DNA of 64,000 nucleotides from Streptomyces echinatus (GCF_014203595.1 NZ_JACHJK010000008.1:186001-250000); one strand, 5' to 3'; counted from the stretch's first letter, positions 9,701 to 17,467 are shown. The notes: a model not told the origin generated them from the sequence alone. A program made the numbers and translations.

Positions 9701-10441
9701 CGCCCGCGGTCCACGGACGCCCCGGCCTCCCTCACCCCCGAGGAGGCCCGTACCGTCGCCTCCTGGGACCGCGACCTCGACGCGCTCACCGGAGAGCTGC
9801 TGCGCGCCCGGCAGACCGTCACCGACGTCCCCCTGCCCGCCACGCTCACCGCGACCCAGCTGTTGCGCCTCGCCGAGGACCCGGACGGGCTCGCGCAGGA
9901 ACTCGCGCGCCCCATGCCACGCCCCCCGCAACCGGCCGCGCGCCGGGGCACCCGCTTCCACGCCTGGGTCGAAGCCCGCTTCGAAGAGCTGACCCTGCCC
10001 CTGCTGGAACCGGACGAGCTGCCCGGCGGCGACGCCGAGATCGCCGACGAACACGACCTGGAAGCCCTGAAGGAGGCGTTCGAACGCACCGAGTACGCCC
10101 GGCGCACCCCGTACCGGGTCGAGGCCCCCTTCCAGCTCACCCTCGCCGGCCGCGTCGTCCGGGGCCGCATCGACGCCGTCTACCGGCACGGCGACAGCGA
10201 CGGGACGACGTACGAGATCGTCGACTGGAAGACCGGCCGCACCCGCGCCGCCGACCCGCTCCAGCTCGCCGTGTACCGGCTGGCCTGGGCCGAGCAGCAG
10301 GGCGTGCCGCCCGAGTCGGTCACCGCCACCTTCCTGTACGTGCGCAGTGGCGAGGCCGTACGGCCCGCCGGGCTGCCGGACCGGGCCGCACTGGAGCGGC
10401 TGCTCACGGGAGAGACGGAACGGTCACCGGAGGCGACCTGA
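6782..10441 (+). CDS. adnB: AdnB-like UvrD/RecB helicase-nuclease
   Basis: A 1219-residue partner of the preceding gene. The motor motifs are complete: AGAGSGKTTVMAARV (~39-53), LTFTNKAAGEL, LLDEYQDTSVAQR, VGDPCQAIYGWRG, TAHKSKGLEWDVV and LGYVTFTRPRS. The C-terminal RecB-like nuclease shows GTRFHAWVEARFE and EIVDWKTGRTRAADPLQLAVYRLAW. No iron-sulfur cysteine set is visible in this subunit. Gene order (adnA then adnB) is the same as Rv3202c-Rv3201c in M. tuberculosis, where the heterodimer tracks 3' to 5' and cuts both strands. A low-complexity Asp/Pro/Tyr/Gly segment (~883-930) precedes the nuclease. ATG 6782 opens well before the Q-motif (FTPEQTACI). Confidence 0.88.
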   Translation: MPARISDPEQLKELLGIPFTPEQTACIIAPPAPQVIVAGAGSGKTTVMAARVVWLVGTGQVAPEQVLGLTFTNKAAGELAERVRKALIKAGVTDPDALPSPDPHTPPTASRAEPVRPDPDHPTGEPVISTYHSFAGRLLTDHGLRLGLEPSSRLLADATRYQLAARVLRAAPGPYPALTRSFADLVSDLLALDSELAEHLVDPGELRTWDTGLLRTLEGAKLTNADLRKVPETAAARRELADLVRRYRAAKRERDLLDFGDQIALSARLARIPEVGRLLREEFRVVLLDEYQDTSVAQRVLLAGLFGGGTGHPVTAVGDPCQAIYGWRGASVANLDDFPDHFARSDGRPATRQALSENRRSGGRLLDLANGLAAPLRAMHAGVEALRPAPGAEHDGTVRCALLPTHAEEIDWIADSLAHLVRTGTPAGEIAVLCRTATDFAEIQGALVARDVPVEVVGLSGLLHLPEIADLVAVCEVLQDPGANAALVRLLTGPRWRIGPRDLALLGRRARLLVAHARVDGTDDPDRRLAAAVEGVDPSEVISLADALDTFLETPMDGGFQEGADDGLPFSPDARVRFARLAAELRDLRRSLSDPLMDVLHRVLAVTGLEVELSASPHALAARRRETLSNFLDVAASFAASDGEATLLAFLGFLRTAAQYEKGLDNALPGGENTVKVLTAHKSKGLEWDVVAVPGLVTGTFPSAQGREKWTAQAKVVPHTLRGDSDTLPDVDSWDSRGMKAFHEAMKDHQHTEELRLGYVTFTRPRSLLLGSGHWWGPSQKKPRGPSDFLRALYDHCAAGHGEIEAWADEPAEDAENPALHADVADQVWPLPLDAAALARRRAAAETVLAHLDALATRPDGPGPALHDPAGDEHPDWPVPPDDDPYGDDPYGDDPYGDDSYGQERYGEEPYEDFPDEEEFPYGDDFGGPTPDDPAPDDQALDDPAVPGPDPAGWDDRNAARPTVPHQAPAPRRRPRSTDAPASLTPEEARTVASWDRDLDALTGELLRARQTVTDVPLPATLTATQLLRLAEDPDGLAQELARPMPRPPQPAARRGTRFHAWVEARFEELTLPLLEPDELPGGDAEIADEHDLEALKEAFERTEYARRTPYRVEAPFQLTLAGRVVRGRIDAVYRHGDSDGTTYEIVDWKTGRTRAADPLQLAVYRLAWAEQQGVPPESVTATFLYVRSGEAVRPAGLPDRAALERLLTGETERSPEAT
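9428..9487 (+). repeat. 15-bp tandem repeats (DDPYG) in adnB
   Basis: Four units of gacgacccgtacggc encode DDPYG repeats; the third substitution-free copy is followed by a DDSYG unit, and degenerate QERYG, EEPYE and PYGDD units continue to about 9555. The result is an acidic, aromatic, disordered spacer between the motor and the nuclease of AdnB. Slippage-prone short units suggest length variation between strains. Confidence 0.85.
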
Positions 10442-10494
10442 GTGTGACGCATCGCCCTCCGAGGATGCCGGTGCGGGCGGATAGGCTCGGGAGC

Positions 10495-11898
10495 ATGAGC
10501 CAGACCCCGGACAGCGCCGTCCGCACGTACATCGAGCAGCACCGCGCCGCCTTCCTCGACGACCTCACCGCATGGCTGCGCATCCCCTCCGTGTCGGCGC
10601 AGCCCGACCACGCGCCCGACGTGCGGCGCAGCGCCGACTGGCTCGCGGCCAAGCTCCAGGAGACCGGCTTCCCGACGGCCGAGGTCTGGCAGACCCCCGG
10701 AGCCCCCGCCGTGTACGCGGAATGGCCCTCGGGCGACCCGGAGGCACCCACGGTCCTGGTCTACGGCCACCACGACGTGCAGCCCGCCGCCCGCGAGGAC
10801 GGCTGGAACAGCGACCCCTTCGAGCCGGTCGTCCGCGGCAACCGCCTCTACGCGCGCGGTGCCGCCGACGACAAGGGCCAGGTGTTCTTCCACACACTCG
10901 GCGTCCGCGCCCACCTCGCCGCCACGGGCCGCACCGCCCCGGCCGTCAACCTCAAGCTGCTGATCGAGGGCGAGGAGGAGTCCGGCTCCCCGCACTTCCG
11001 GGCCCTGGTGCAGGAGCGGGCCGGGCGGCTGGCCGCCGACGCCGTGATCGTCTCCGACACCGGCATGTGGTCCGAGGACACCCCGACCGTGTGCACCGGC
11101 ATGCGGGGCCTGGCCGAGTGCGAGATCCGGCTCCACGGCCCCGGCCAGGACATCCACTCCGGTTCCTTCGGCGGCGCCGTGCCCAACCCGGCCACCGCCG
11201 CCGCCCGCCTCGTCGCGGCCCTGCACGACGAGCACGCGCGCGTGGCGGTCCCCGGCTTCTACGACGGCATCGTCGAGCTGACCGACCGCGAGCGCGAACT
11301 CTTCGCCGAGCTGCCCTTCGACGAGGAGCGCTGGCTGAGCACCGCCAAGTCGCACGCCCTGCACGGCGAGGCCGGGTACTCGACCCTGGAGCGCATCTGG
11401 GCCCGCCCGACCGCCGAGGTCAACGGCATCGGCGGCGGCTACCAGGGCCCCGGCAGCAAGACGGTCATCCCGTCCACGGCCATGGTGAAGCTCTCCTTCC
11501 GCCTGGTCGCCGGCCAGGACCCCGACCACATCGAGAAGTCCGTCCGCGCCTGGGCCGCAGAGCAGGTGCCCGCCGGGATCCGCTACGAGATCGACTTCGG
11601 CTCGGCCACGCGCCCGTGCCTGACCCCGCTCGACCACCCCGCGCTGCAGTCCGTGGTCCGCGCCATGGGCCGCGCCTTCCAGAGCCCGGTCCGCTTCACC
11701 CGCGAGGGCGGCTCCGGCCCCGCCGCCGACCTCCAGGAAGTCCTCGGCGCCCCCGTGCTCTTCCTGGGCATCTCCGTCCCGTCCGACGGCTGGCACGCCC
11801 CCGACGAGAAGGTCGAGCTGGACCTCCTCCTCAAGGGCGTCGAGACCAGCGCCTACCTGTGGGGTGACCTGGCCCGGACCTGGCGTCCCGCACCCTGA
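10495..11898 (+). CDS. M20 family zinc dipeptidase
   Basis: A 467-residue M20/M28-type metallopeptidase. Metal ligands and catalytic residues can be read in order: YGHHDVQP (His92-Asp94 region), ARGAADDKGQ (bridging Asp), IEGEEESGSPH (general-base Glu and metal Glu) and VSDTGMW (Asp). The dimerisation/lid domain contains the expected NGIGGGYQGPGSKTVIP segment. It probably hydrolyses dipeptides in the cytosol. The start is the ATG at 10495, 17 codons into a longer open frame, because family proteins begin with this SQTPDSAVRTYI-like helix. It lies 53 bases after adnB, in the slot taken by Rv3200c in M. tuberculosis. Confidence 0.88.
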   Translation: MSQTPDSAVRTYIEQHRAAFLDDLTAWLRIPSVSAQPDHAPDVRRSADWLAAKLQETGFPTAEVWQTPGAPAVYAEWPSGDPEAPTVLVYGHHDVQPAAREDGWNSDPFEPVVRGNRLYARGAADDKGQVFFHTLGVRAHLAATGRTAPAVNLKLLIEGEEESGSPHFRALVQERAGRLAADAVIVSDTGMWSEDTPTVCTGMRGLAECEIRLHGPGQDIHSGSFGGAVPNPATAAARLVAALHDEHARVAVPGFYDGIVELTDRERELFAELPFDEERWLSTAKSHALHGEAGYSTLERIWARPTAEVNGIGGGYQGPGSKTVIPSTAMVKLSFRLVAGQDPDHIEKSVRAWAAEQVPAGIRYEIDFGSATRPCLTPLDHPALQSVVRAMGRAFQSPVRFTREGGSGPAADLQEVLGAPVLFLGISVPSDGWHAPDEKVELDLLLKGVETSAYLWGDLARTWRPAP

Positions 11899-12052
11899 CC
11901 GGCCCGCGCCGTACGGACGGGCACCGCGCGCAGGGCACACTGGGAAGACCGTCCGCCCGCCCCGCCCGCGCCCGACCCGGTGCCCTCCCGTCCCACGTCC
12001 CGCCGAACCGCCCGCCGATAGAACCGCTGTACTGGGGGAGTTGGAAGCACCC

Positions 12053-12997
12053 GTGACCACCTGGACCGACCACACAGCCGACCGACCCATCTCGCTGACC
12101 GCCCCGAGCGGCATCGACCGCGCCGCCCACCACCGGCTGGACGAGGCCTGGCTCGCGGCGGCGTGGAGCCACCCCACGACCCGCTGTTTCGTGGTCTCCG
12201 GCGGCCAGGTGCTCATCGACGAGACCCCGGACGGCCGGACCGAACTCGTCATGACGCCGTCGTTCGAGGCCCCCCTCACCGAGGCGCACCGCTACTTCCT
12301 CGGCACCGACGGCGACGGCGTCAGCTACTTCGCGCTCCAGAAGGACTCGCTGCCCGGCCGTATCGACCAGTCCGCGCGCCCGGCCGGGCTGCGCGAGGCT
12401 GGCCTGCTGCTGTCGCCGCGCGACGCGGGGCTCATGGTGCACGCGGTCGGCCTGGAGAACTGGCAGCGCACCCACCGCTTCTGCTCCCGCTGCGGCGAGC
12501 GCACGGTCATCGCCGCGGCCGGCCACATCCGCCGCTGCCCGGCCTGCGGCGGCGAGCACTACCCGCGCACCGACCCGGCCGTGATCATGGCGGTCACGGA
12601 CGAGGAGGACCGCATCCTGCTCGGCCGCCAGGTCCACTGGCCCGAGGGGCGCTTCTCCACGCTCGCCGGATTCGTGGAGCCCGGCGAGTCCATCGAGCAG
12701 GCGGTGCGCCGCGAGGTGTCCGAGGAGGTCGGCGTCGCCGTCGGCACGGTCGAGTACGTCGCCAGCCAGCCCTGGCCCTTCCCGTCCAGCCTGATGCTCG
12801 GCTTCATGGCCCGCGCCACCTCCACCGCGATCGAGGTCGACGGGGACGAGATCCACGAGGCCCGCTGGTTCTCCCGCGAGGAGCTGCGCGCGGCCTTCGA
12901 GTCCGGTGAGGTGCTGCCGCCCTACGGCATCTCCATCGCCGCCCGTCTGATCGAGATGTGGTACGGCAAGCCCCTGCCGACGCGCGGTTTCGTCTGA
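12053..12997 (+). CDS. nudC: NAD(+)/NADH pyrophosphatase NudC (NUDIX)
   Basis: A 314-residue protein with the full NudC layout. A zinc ribbon (CSRC near 144-147 and CPAC near 162-165) is followed by the Nudix box GFVEPGESIEQAVRREVSEE (~206-225) and the NADH-diphosphatase signature SQPWPFPSS just after. The enzyme cleaves NADH to NMNH and AMP, and homologues also remove NAD caps from RNA. The GTG at 12053 is chosen because the frame upstream lacks a Shine-Dalgarno and looks non-coding. Its order next to mycoredoxin and uvrD2 matches Rv3199c. Confidence 0.9.
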   Translation: MTTWTDHTADRPISLTAPSGIDRAAHHRLDEAWLAAAWSHPTTRCFVVSGGQVLIDETPDGRTELVMTPSFEAPLTEAHRYFLGTDGDGVSYFALQKDSLPGRIDQSARPAGLREAGLLLSPRDAGLMVHAVGLENWQRTHRFCSRCGERTVIAAAGHIRRCPACGGEHYPRTDPAVIMAVTDEEDRILLGRQVHWPEGRFSTLAGFVEPGESIEQAVRREVSEEVGVAVGTVEYVASQPWPFPSSLMLGFMARATSTAIEVDGDEIHEARWFSREELRAAFESGEVLPPYGISIAARLIEMWYGKPLPTRGFV

Positions 12998-13005
12998 GAC
13001 ACACA

Positions 13006-13043
13006 ACAGGGCGGCCCCCCTCGGGAGAGGGGGGCCGCCCTGT
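13006..13043. terminator. Bidirectional terminator nudC / mycoredoxin
   Basis: A perfect 15-base stem (acagggcggcccccc with its complement at 13029-13043) with an 8-base loop lies between two convergent genes, 9 bases after the nudC stop. No U-tract, as is common in Streptomyces. Confidence 0.85.
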
Positions 13044-13092
13044 GGACGGTCACGGGGAAGGCCGGCCGGTCACCGGAGGAACCCGTGGACCG

Positions 13093-13335
13093 TCACGCGG
13101 CGAGCTTCTGCTTCACCTGGGCCAGCGACGGGTTCGTCAGCGTGGTGCCGTCCGAGAAGAGCACGGTCGGGACCGTCTGGTTCCCGCCGTTCGCCTTCTC
13201 CACGAAAGCGGCGGACTCGGGGTCCTGCTCGATGTTGATCTCGCTGTACGCGATGCCCTCCCGGTCCAGCTGGCTCTTCAGTCGCCGGCAGTAGCCGCAC
13301 CACGTCGTGCTGTACATCGTCACAGTGCCCTGCAT
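13093..13335 (-). CDS. Mycoredoxin / glutaredoxin-like protein
   Basis: An 80-residue glutaredoxin-fold protein with the dithiol motif WCGYC (Cys13, Cys16), TVPTVLF (cis-Pro) and a following D-G. The actinobacterial counterpart Rv3198A (Mrx2) and Mrx1 act with mycothiol to reduce mixed disulfides. Length and absence of a signal peptide fit a cytosolic redoxin. It is convergent with nudC and divergent from uvrD2, with a 190-base shared upstream region. A thiol-stress role fits the presence of sigR elsewhere in the window; no SigR-type promoter was found in front of this gene. Confidence 0.88.
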   Translation of the reverse strand: MQGTVTMYSTTWCGYCRRLKSQLDREGIAYSEINIEQDPESAAFVEKANGGNQTVPTVLFSDGTTLTNPSLAQVKQKLAA

Positions 13336-13525
13336 CTCTCGCTCTCCTCAGGCAGCTCGGTGGAAGTCGTGCGAAGGGAGAACGTAGGCGATCGGCCCGC
13401 CATTCCCGACCGGGGTATCACGCGCCCGGCCCCCTCCTGTGATACCTGCCGCATTAATACGACCGCGAGCCCCTGCCTGTGGACAACCGGCACAGCCGTC
13501 CCGGGCGACCTGGCAGCATGGCGGT

Positions 13526-15721
13526 GTGACAGCAGCAACGCACTCCTCCCTCTTCCCGCAGGCACCGGAGACGGCCGACGCGGTGCTCGAAGGGCTCGAC
13601 CCCGAGCAGCGCGAGGTGGCCACCGCCCTGCACGGTCCGGTGTGCGTGCTGGCCGGAGCGGGCACGGGCAAGACCCGGGCGATCACCCACCGCATCGCCT
13701 ACGGGGTCCGCGCCGGCATTCTGCATCCCGCCAGCGTGCTCGCCGTCACCTTCACCAACCGGGCCGCCGGAGAGATGCGCGGCCGGCTGCGTCAGCTCGG
13801 CGCCCAGGGCGTCCAGGCCCGCACCTTCCACTCCGCCGCGCTGCGTCAGCTCCAGTACTTCTGGCCGAAAGCGATCGGTGGCTCCCTGCCCCGGCTCGTC
13901 GACCGGAAGATCCAGCTCGTCGCCGACGCGGCCGCCGCGCTCGGCACCCGCCTCGACCGGAATGAGCTGCGGGATGTGACCGCCGAGATCGAATGGTCCA
14001 AGGTCACCCAGACCGTCCCCGCCGACTACCCGTACGCGGCTGCGAAGGCCGGCCGTGAGGCCCCCCGCGATCCCGCCGAGATCGCCCACCTCTACGCGGC
14101 CTACGAGGACCTCAAGCGCGACCGCGCGGTCATCGACTTCGAGGACGTCCTGCTGCTGACCGTCGCCGTCCTCCAGGACCGCCACGACATCGCCGACCAG
14201 GTCCGAACGCAGTACCAGCACTTCGTCGTGGACGAGTACCAGGACGTCAGCCCGCTGCAGCAGCGGCTGCTGGACCTGTGGCTCGGCGACCGGGACAACC
14301 TGTGCGTCGTCGGGGACGCCAGCCAGACCATCTATTCGTTCACGGGCGCAACACCCGACCATCTGCTCGACTTCCGCGCCCGGCACCCCGGCGCCACCGT
14401 CGTGAAGCTGGTCCGCGACTACCGCTCGACCCCCCAGGTGGTCCGCCTCGCCAACGGGCTGCTCGCCCAGGCCCGGGGGCGCGCCGCCGACCACCGGCTG
14501 GAACTCGTCTCCCAGCGCGCCCAGGGGCCCGAACCCGTCTACATCGAGTACACCGACGAGCCCGCCGAGGCCGAGGGCGCCGCCCGCCGTATCCGTGAGC
14601 TGATCGACGCGGGCGTCCCGGCCGCCGAGATCGCCGTGCTGTTCCGCACGAACTCCCAGTCCGAGACCTATGAGCAGGCGCTCGCCGACGCGGGGGTGCC
14701 CTACCAGTTGCGGGGAGCCGAGCGCTTTTTCGACCGGCCCGAGATCCGCAAGGCCGGCATCGCCCTGCGCGGGGCGGCCCGCTTCGGCGGCAACGACTCC
14801 CTCCTGGACGACGTCGTCGACCTTCCCTCGCAGGTGCGTGCCGTCCTCTCGGGCGAGGGCTGGACGAGTGAGCCCCCGGCCGGCTCGGGCGCCGTCAGGG
14901 AGCGCTGGGAGTCCCTGGCCGCTCTCGTCGCCCTCGCCCACGACCTCGCCGCCGCCAGACCGCGAGCCACCCTCGCCGACTTCGTGGCGGAACTGGACGA
15001 GCGGGCGAACGCCCAGCACGCACCGACCGTCCAGGGCGTCACCCTCGCCTCCCTGCACGCCGCCAAGGGCCTGGAGTGGGACGTCGTCTTCCTGGTCGGC
15101 GTGGCCGAGGGCATGCTGCCCATCACCTACGCCCGGACCGACGAACAGATCGAGGAGGAGCGGCGCCTGCTCTACGTCGGGGTGACCCGCGCCCGGGAAC
15201 GCCTCCATGTCTCCTGGGCCCTGTCCCGCTCGCCCGGCGGACGGCCCAGCCGCAGACCGAGCCGCTTCCTGGACGGCCTGCGCCCCGGCACCACCCCCAC
15301 CGTCGGCCGCTCCGGCTCCGGTGCGGGCGGAGGCGTCGAGCGCGGGGTCACCGCGAGCGCCCCCGCCGTTCCCCGGCGCGCCCAGCGCACCCCGGCCCGC
15401 TGCCGGGTCTGCGGCCGCACCCTCACCGACGCGGGCGAGATGAAGCTGATGCGCTGCGCGGACTGCCCCTCGGACATGGACGAAGGGCTCTACGAGCGGC
15501 TGCGGGAGTGGCGGGCGGTCCAGGCCGGGCACAGTGGCCAGCCGGACTTCTGCGTCTTCACCGACCGGACGCTGATGGCCATCGCCGAGGCATGCCCGGA
15601 GAGTTCCGCCGAGCTCGCCCGCATCCCCGGTGTCCTCAGCCGCAAGCTGCGCAGCTACGGAGCCGATGTTCTGGCCATCTGCGCAGGTCAGGAGCCTGGC
15701 GGAGACGACGGCGACGACTGA
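13526..15721 (+). CDS. uvrD2: UvrD2-type DNA helicase with tetracysteine motif and HRDC domain
   Basis: A 731-residue superfamily 1A helicase. Motifs: LAGAGTGKTRAI (Walker A), TFTNRAAGEM, VVDEYQDVSPLQ, VGDASQTIYSFTG, ASLHAAKGLEWDVV and LLYVGVTRARERL. The C-terminal extension has CRVC and CADC pairs (from ~residue 626) and then an HRDC-like domain ending GVLSRKLRSYGADVLAI. This architecture is diagnostic of UvrD2, which in mycobacteria is essential and whose tetracysteine motif is needed for unwinding. The GTG at 13526 precedes TAATHSSLFPQ and is preferred to upstream in-frame starts, which lack a ribosome site. Confidence 0.9.
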   Translation: MTAATHSSLFPQAPETADAVLEGLDPEQREVATALHGPVCVLAGAGTGKTRAITHRIAYGVRAGILHPASVLAVTFTNRAAGEMRGRLRQLGAQGVQARTFHSAALRQLQYFWPKAIGGSLPRLVDRKIQLVADAAAALGTRLDRNELRDVTAEIEWSKVTQTVPADYPYAAAKAGREAPRDPAEIAHLYAAYEDLKRDRAVIDFEDVLLLTVAVLQDRHDIADQVRTQYQHFVVDEYQDVSPLQQRLLDLWLGDRDNLCVVGDASQTIYSFTGATPDHLLDFRARHPGATVVKLVRDYRSTPQVVRLANGLLAQARGRAADHRLELVSQRAQGPEPVYIEYTDEPAEAEGAARRIRELIDAGVPAAEIAVLFRTNSQSETYEQALADAGVPYQLRGAERFFDRPEIRKAGIALRGAARFGGNDSLLDDVVDLPSQVRAVLSGEGWTSEPPAGSGAVRERWESLAALVALAHDLAAARPRATLADFVAELDERANAQHAPTVQGVTLASLHAAKGLEWDVVFLVGVAEGMLPITYARTDEQIEEERRLLYVGVTRARERLHVSWALSRSPGGRPSRRPSRFLDGLRPGTTPTVGRSGSGAGGGVERGVTASAPAVPRRAQRTPARCRVCGRTLTDAGEMKLMRCADCPSDMDEGLYERLREWRAVQAGHSGQPDFCVFTDRTLMAIAEACPESSAELARIPGVLSRKLRSYGADVLAICAGQEPGGDDGDD

Positions 15722-15734
15722 TGCGAACTCGTCG

Positions 15735-15774
15735 AAAAAATAGTTTGCGCATGCCCCGGCAATCCCCATAGGTT
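15735..15774 (+). promoter_or_regulatory. wblC promoter with AT-rich WblC/WhiB7 box
   Basis: An A-tract (gaaaaaatag, 15734-15743) lies directly upstream of a -35 element TTGCGC (15745-15750). A -10 TAGGTT follows at 15769-15774 with an 18-base spacer. WhiB7/WblC proteins bound to the primary sigma factor use their AT-hook to read an AT-rich block just upstream of -35, so this arrangement predicts autoactivation. In 70% GC DNA the seven-base A-run is conspicuous. Confidence 0.75.
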
Positions 15775-15883
15775 CTAGGCACGGAAGCAGCGGCCTTCTC
15801 GAAGACCGCGGTTTCGTGTTGTACTTGCACATCCGACGGATCGGTTCACCCGGTCCCCAAGACGCCGAGAGGAGGCGAGTCCA

Positions 15884-16204
15884 GTGATCAGCATCAACAT
15901 CAGCACCATCAGCACGGCCAAACTGACCGATCGCTCGACCGTCTCCACGTGCATGCTCGGCGCCTCGAACCAGGGCACCGGTCTGTCCGGCATCCGTGCC
16001 GTGCGTCCGGCGACCTCCGTTGCCTCCGCGGGTCTTCCCATCCGTGAGCGCAATGAGCGACCGACCAAGGCACTGGAAGCGGTAGAGGCACAGGCCCATG
16101 CCTATGCCTTTGCGGCGGCCGGTGCCGGATTCCGGAAGCAGACGACGCAGCACCACCTGATGTGGGCCTTCCGTGGGCCAGAACCCTGGAGTGATCCAGC
16201 CTGA
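15884..16204 (+). CDS. Leader ORF (uORF) of wblC, 106 residues
   Basis: The ORF starts with GTG 12 bases after a strong aggagg-like site (gagaggaggcgag) and encodes a 106-residue protein rich in Ser, Thr and Ile at the N-terminus (ISINISTISTAKLTDR) and Ala/His later. I recognise no domain. It lies wholly in the roughly 590-base leader between the wblC promoter and wblC, and its stop is 21 bases before a terminator hairpin. In Streptomyces and Mycobacterium, translation of an upstream ORF in this place couples ribosome stress to wblC transcription. It may also be an independent conserved small gene; 106 codons is long for a sensor uORF. Confidence 0.7.
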   Translation: MISINISTISTAKLTDRSTVSTCMLGASNQGTGLSGIRAVRPATSVASAGLPIRERNERPTKALEAVEAQAHAYAFAAAGAGFRKQTTQHHLMWAFRGPEPWSDPA

Positions 16205-16225
16205 TTCGATCAGGCCGGCGCCTTC

Positions 16226-16268
16226 AGGGCCGCGGAACCCCATCCGGGATCCGCGGCCCTTCTGTTTG
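16226..16268 (+). terminator. Intrinsic terminator / attenuator in wblC leader
   Basis: A perfect 11-base stem (agggccgcgga at 16226-16236, complement at 16250-16260) with a 13-base loop is followed by tctgtttg. It lies 21 bases after the leader ORF stop and 105 bases before wblC. Position fits the Rho-independent attenuator described for whiB7/wblC leaders, where ribosome stalling in the uORF favours an antiterminator. The alternative antiterminator pairing was not worked out here. Confidence 0.8.
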
Positions 16269-16373
16269 CCCCGAACGGGGCGACGGAGCGAAGGGGCCTC
16301 GGGACAGGAAAGAACCCGGTACCAGCCGACACCCGGTCAACCGGCCGGAACGACCAGACGAGGAAGACACACC

Positions 16374-16742
16374 GTGCAACTCGAAGCGCACGCCCCGTCC
16401 GTACCGCCTTCGCAAACCATTCCCCCGCCCGGCCTCACGGAGGACTCCACCTTGATCCCCCTCACCGCGCTCACCGCGCTCGACGACGCCATCGAGAACC
16501 TCGGCGTACCCGTCCCCTGCCGCTCCTACGACCCGGAGGTCTTCTTCGCCGAGTCGCCCGCGGACGTGGAGTACGCCAAGTCCCTCTGCCGCACCTGCCC
16601 GCTGATCGAGGCCTGCCTCGCCGGCGCCAAGGAGCGGCGTGAGCCCTGGGGCGTCTGGGGTGGCGAGCTGTTCGTCCAGGGTGTCGTCGTAGCCCGGAAG
16701 CGGCCGCGTGGCCGCCCGCGGAAGAACCCGGTCACGGCATGA
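16374..16742 (+). CDS. wblC: WhiB-family regulator WblC (WhiB7)
   Basis: A 122-residue WhiB protein. The four cluster ligands are Cys49, Cys72, Cys75 and Cys81, followed by the GVWGG turn (93-97). The C-terminus carries an AT-hook, KRPRGRPRK (109-117), the hallmark of the WhiB7/WblC branch. The [4Fe-4S] protein binds region 4 of the primary sigma factor and activates intrinsic antibiotic resistance and ribosome-protection genes. The GTG start at 16374 has a gaggaag site 8 bases upstream; the longer open frame through the attenuator is not plausible. Autoregulation is suggested by the AT-rich box at 15735. The stop overlaps the next gene (ATGA). Confidence 0.92.
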   Translation: MQLEAHAPSVPPSQTIPPPGLTEDSTLIPLTALTALDDAIENLGVPVPCRSYDPEVFFAESPADVEYAKSLCRTCPLIEACLAGAKERREPWGVWGGELFVQGVVVARKRPRGRPRKNPVTA

Positions 16743-17062
16743 ACACCGCAGGAACGATCGATCGCCCCCTCACGCACGACCCCAAGAAGCAGGCCCCGAT
16801 GAAGCCGTCCACCAGCGAGCCCGCAGGCTCCGCGACCACAGACTTCACCCCCACCGGCGCTACCGAAGCGCGTCAGAACAGGAACCGAGAGATGCAACTC
16901 ATGCAAGAAGCCCTGGCTCGTGCGCATATGCACGAGCGGCTCCATCACGCCGTGGCCGAACGCCGGGCCATGCGCCTGGCCGTCGCCCAGCGGATGCAGC
17001 GCCGGGCCGAGCGCGCCTCGCTGCGCGCCCGCCGTGCGCTGGCCATGGCCGTCATGCAGTAA
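16739..17062 (+). CDS. Small Met/Arg/Ala-rich protein coupled to wblC
   Basis: A 107-residue protein whose ATG overlaps the wblC stop (ATGA), so it should be translationally coupled and share WblC control. The N-terminal half is polar and disordered. The C-terminal half (from NRNREMQLMQEAL, ~48) is a long, basic amphipathic helix with repeated M-x-R-R and A-R-R spacing. I do not recognise a family. A nucleic-acid or ribosome-binding peptide would fit the composition and the operon, but that is speculation. Confidence 0.75.
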   Translation: MNTAGTIDRPLTHDPKKQAPMKPSTSEPAGSATTDFTPTGATEARQNRNREMQLMQEALARAHMHERLHHAVAERRAMRLAVAQRMQRRAERASLRARRALAMAVMQ

Positions 17063-17084
17063 CGAACACACCTGAGCAGCGGTG

Positions 17085-17153
17085 GCCTCCCTGGACAGGG
17101 AGGCGAAGCTTCCCCGCGGGGGCCGGTCCGGCCGAACGGACCGGCCCCCGCGG
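17085..17153 (+). terminator. Double hairpin terminator after wblC operon
   Basis: Two consecutive hairpins: gcctccct/agggaggc (17085-17092 with 17097-17104, 4-base loop) and a perfect 17-base stem (17114-17130 with 17137-17153, 6-base loop). They follow the last stop codon of the wblC operon by 22 bases. Confidence 0.8.
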
Positions 17154-17199
17154 TGCGTTGCGCACGGCGATCCGTCACCGACGGGGTTATCGTCGGCGG

Positions 17200-17412
17200 G
17201 TGACGAGTCTTCCCGGAGGAAGTGATCAGGGCGGCTCCACCTCGGAGCGCCGCTGCCTTGTGTGCGCCCGCTGCGGCACCCCCGCCGGCGGCTCCCTGCC
17301 GGTCACGTGGACCTGCTCCGTGGAGAACGGCGCCCGGCAGTACTTCTGCGACGCCTGCTCCCGGGAGAACCTCCGGGCGATCGAGGGGCGGCTTGATTCG
17401 GCCTGGTGGTGA
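17200..17412 (+). CDS. Small zinc-ribbon-like protein
   Basis: A 70-residue protein beginning at GTG 17200. Cysteines are arranged CLVCARCG (residues ~19-26), one Cys in TWTCSVE and a final FCDAC pair, an arrangement that suggests a treble-clef or zinc ribbon. The C-terminus ends RAIEGRLDSAWW. I do not recognise a named family. The start follows the wblC terminators, so it probably has its own promoter; a weak purine stretch is all that marks the ribosome site. It converges on the ABC1 gene. Confidence 0.7.
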   Translation: MTSLPGGSDQGGSTSERRCLVCARCGTPAGGSLPVTWTCSVENGARQYFCDACSRENLRAIEGRLDSAWW

Positions 17413-17467
17413 CGGAGACGGAGCCGGGGGCCGGTCCGGTGACCGCGGCCACCGCCGGCCGGCCGGG

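Noticed and set aside
13454..16243. A 929-codon minus-strand open frame opposite uvrD2 and the wblC leader
   Set aside because: Same GC-strand shadow effect; it crosses a promoter, a terminator and the reading frame of a clear helicase.
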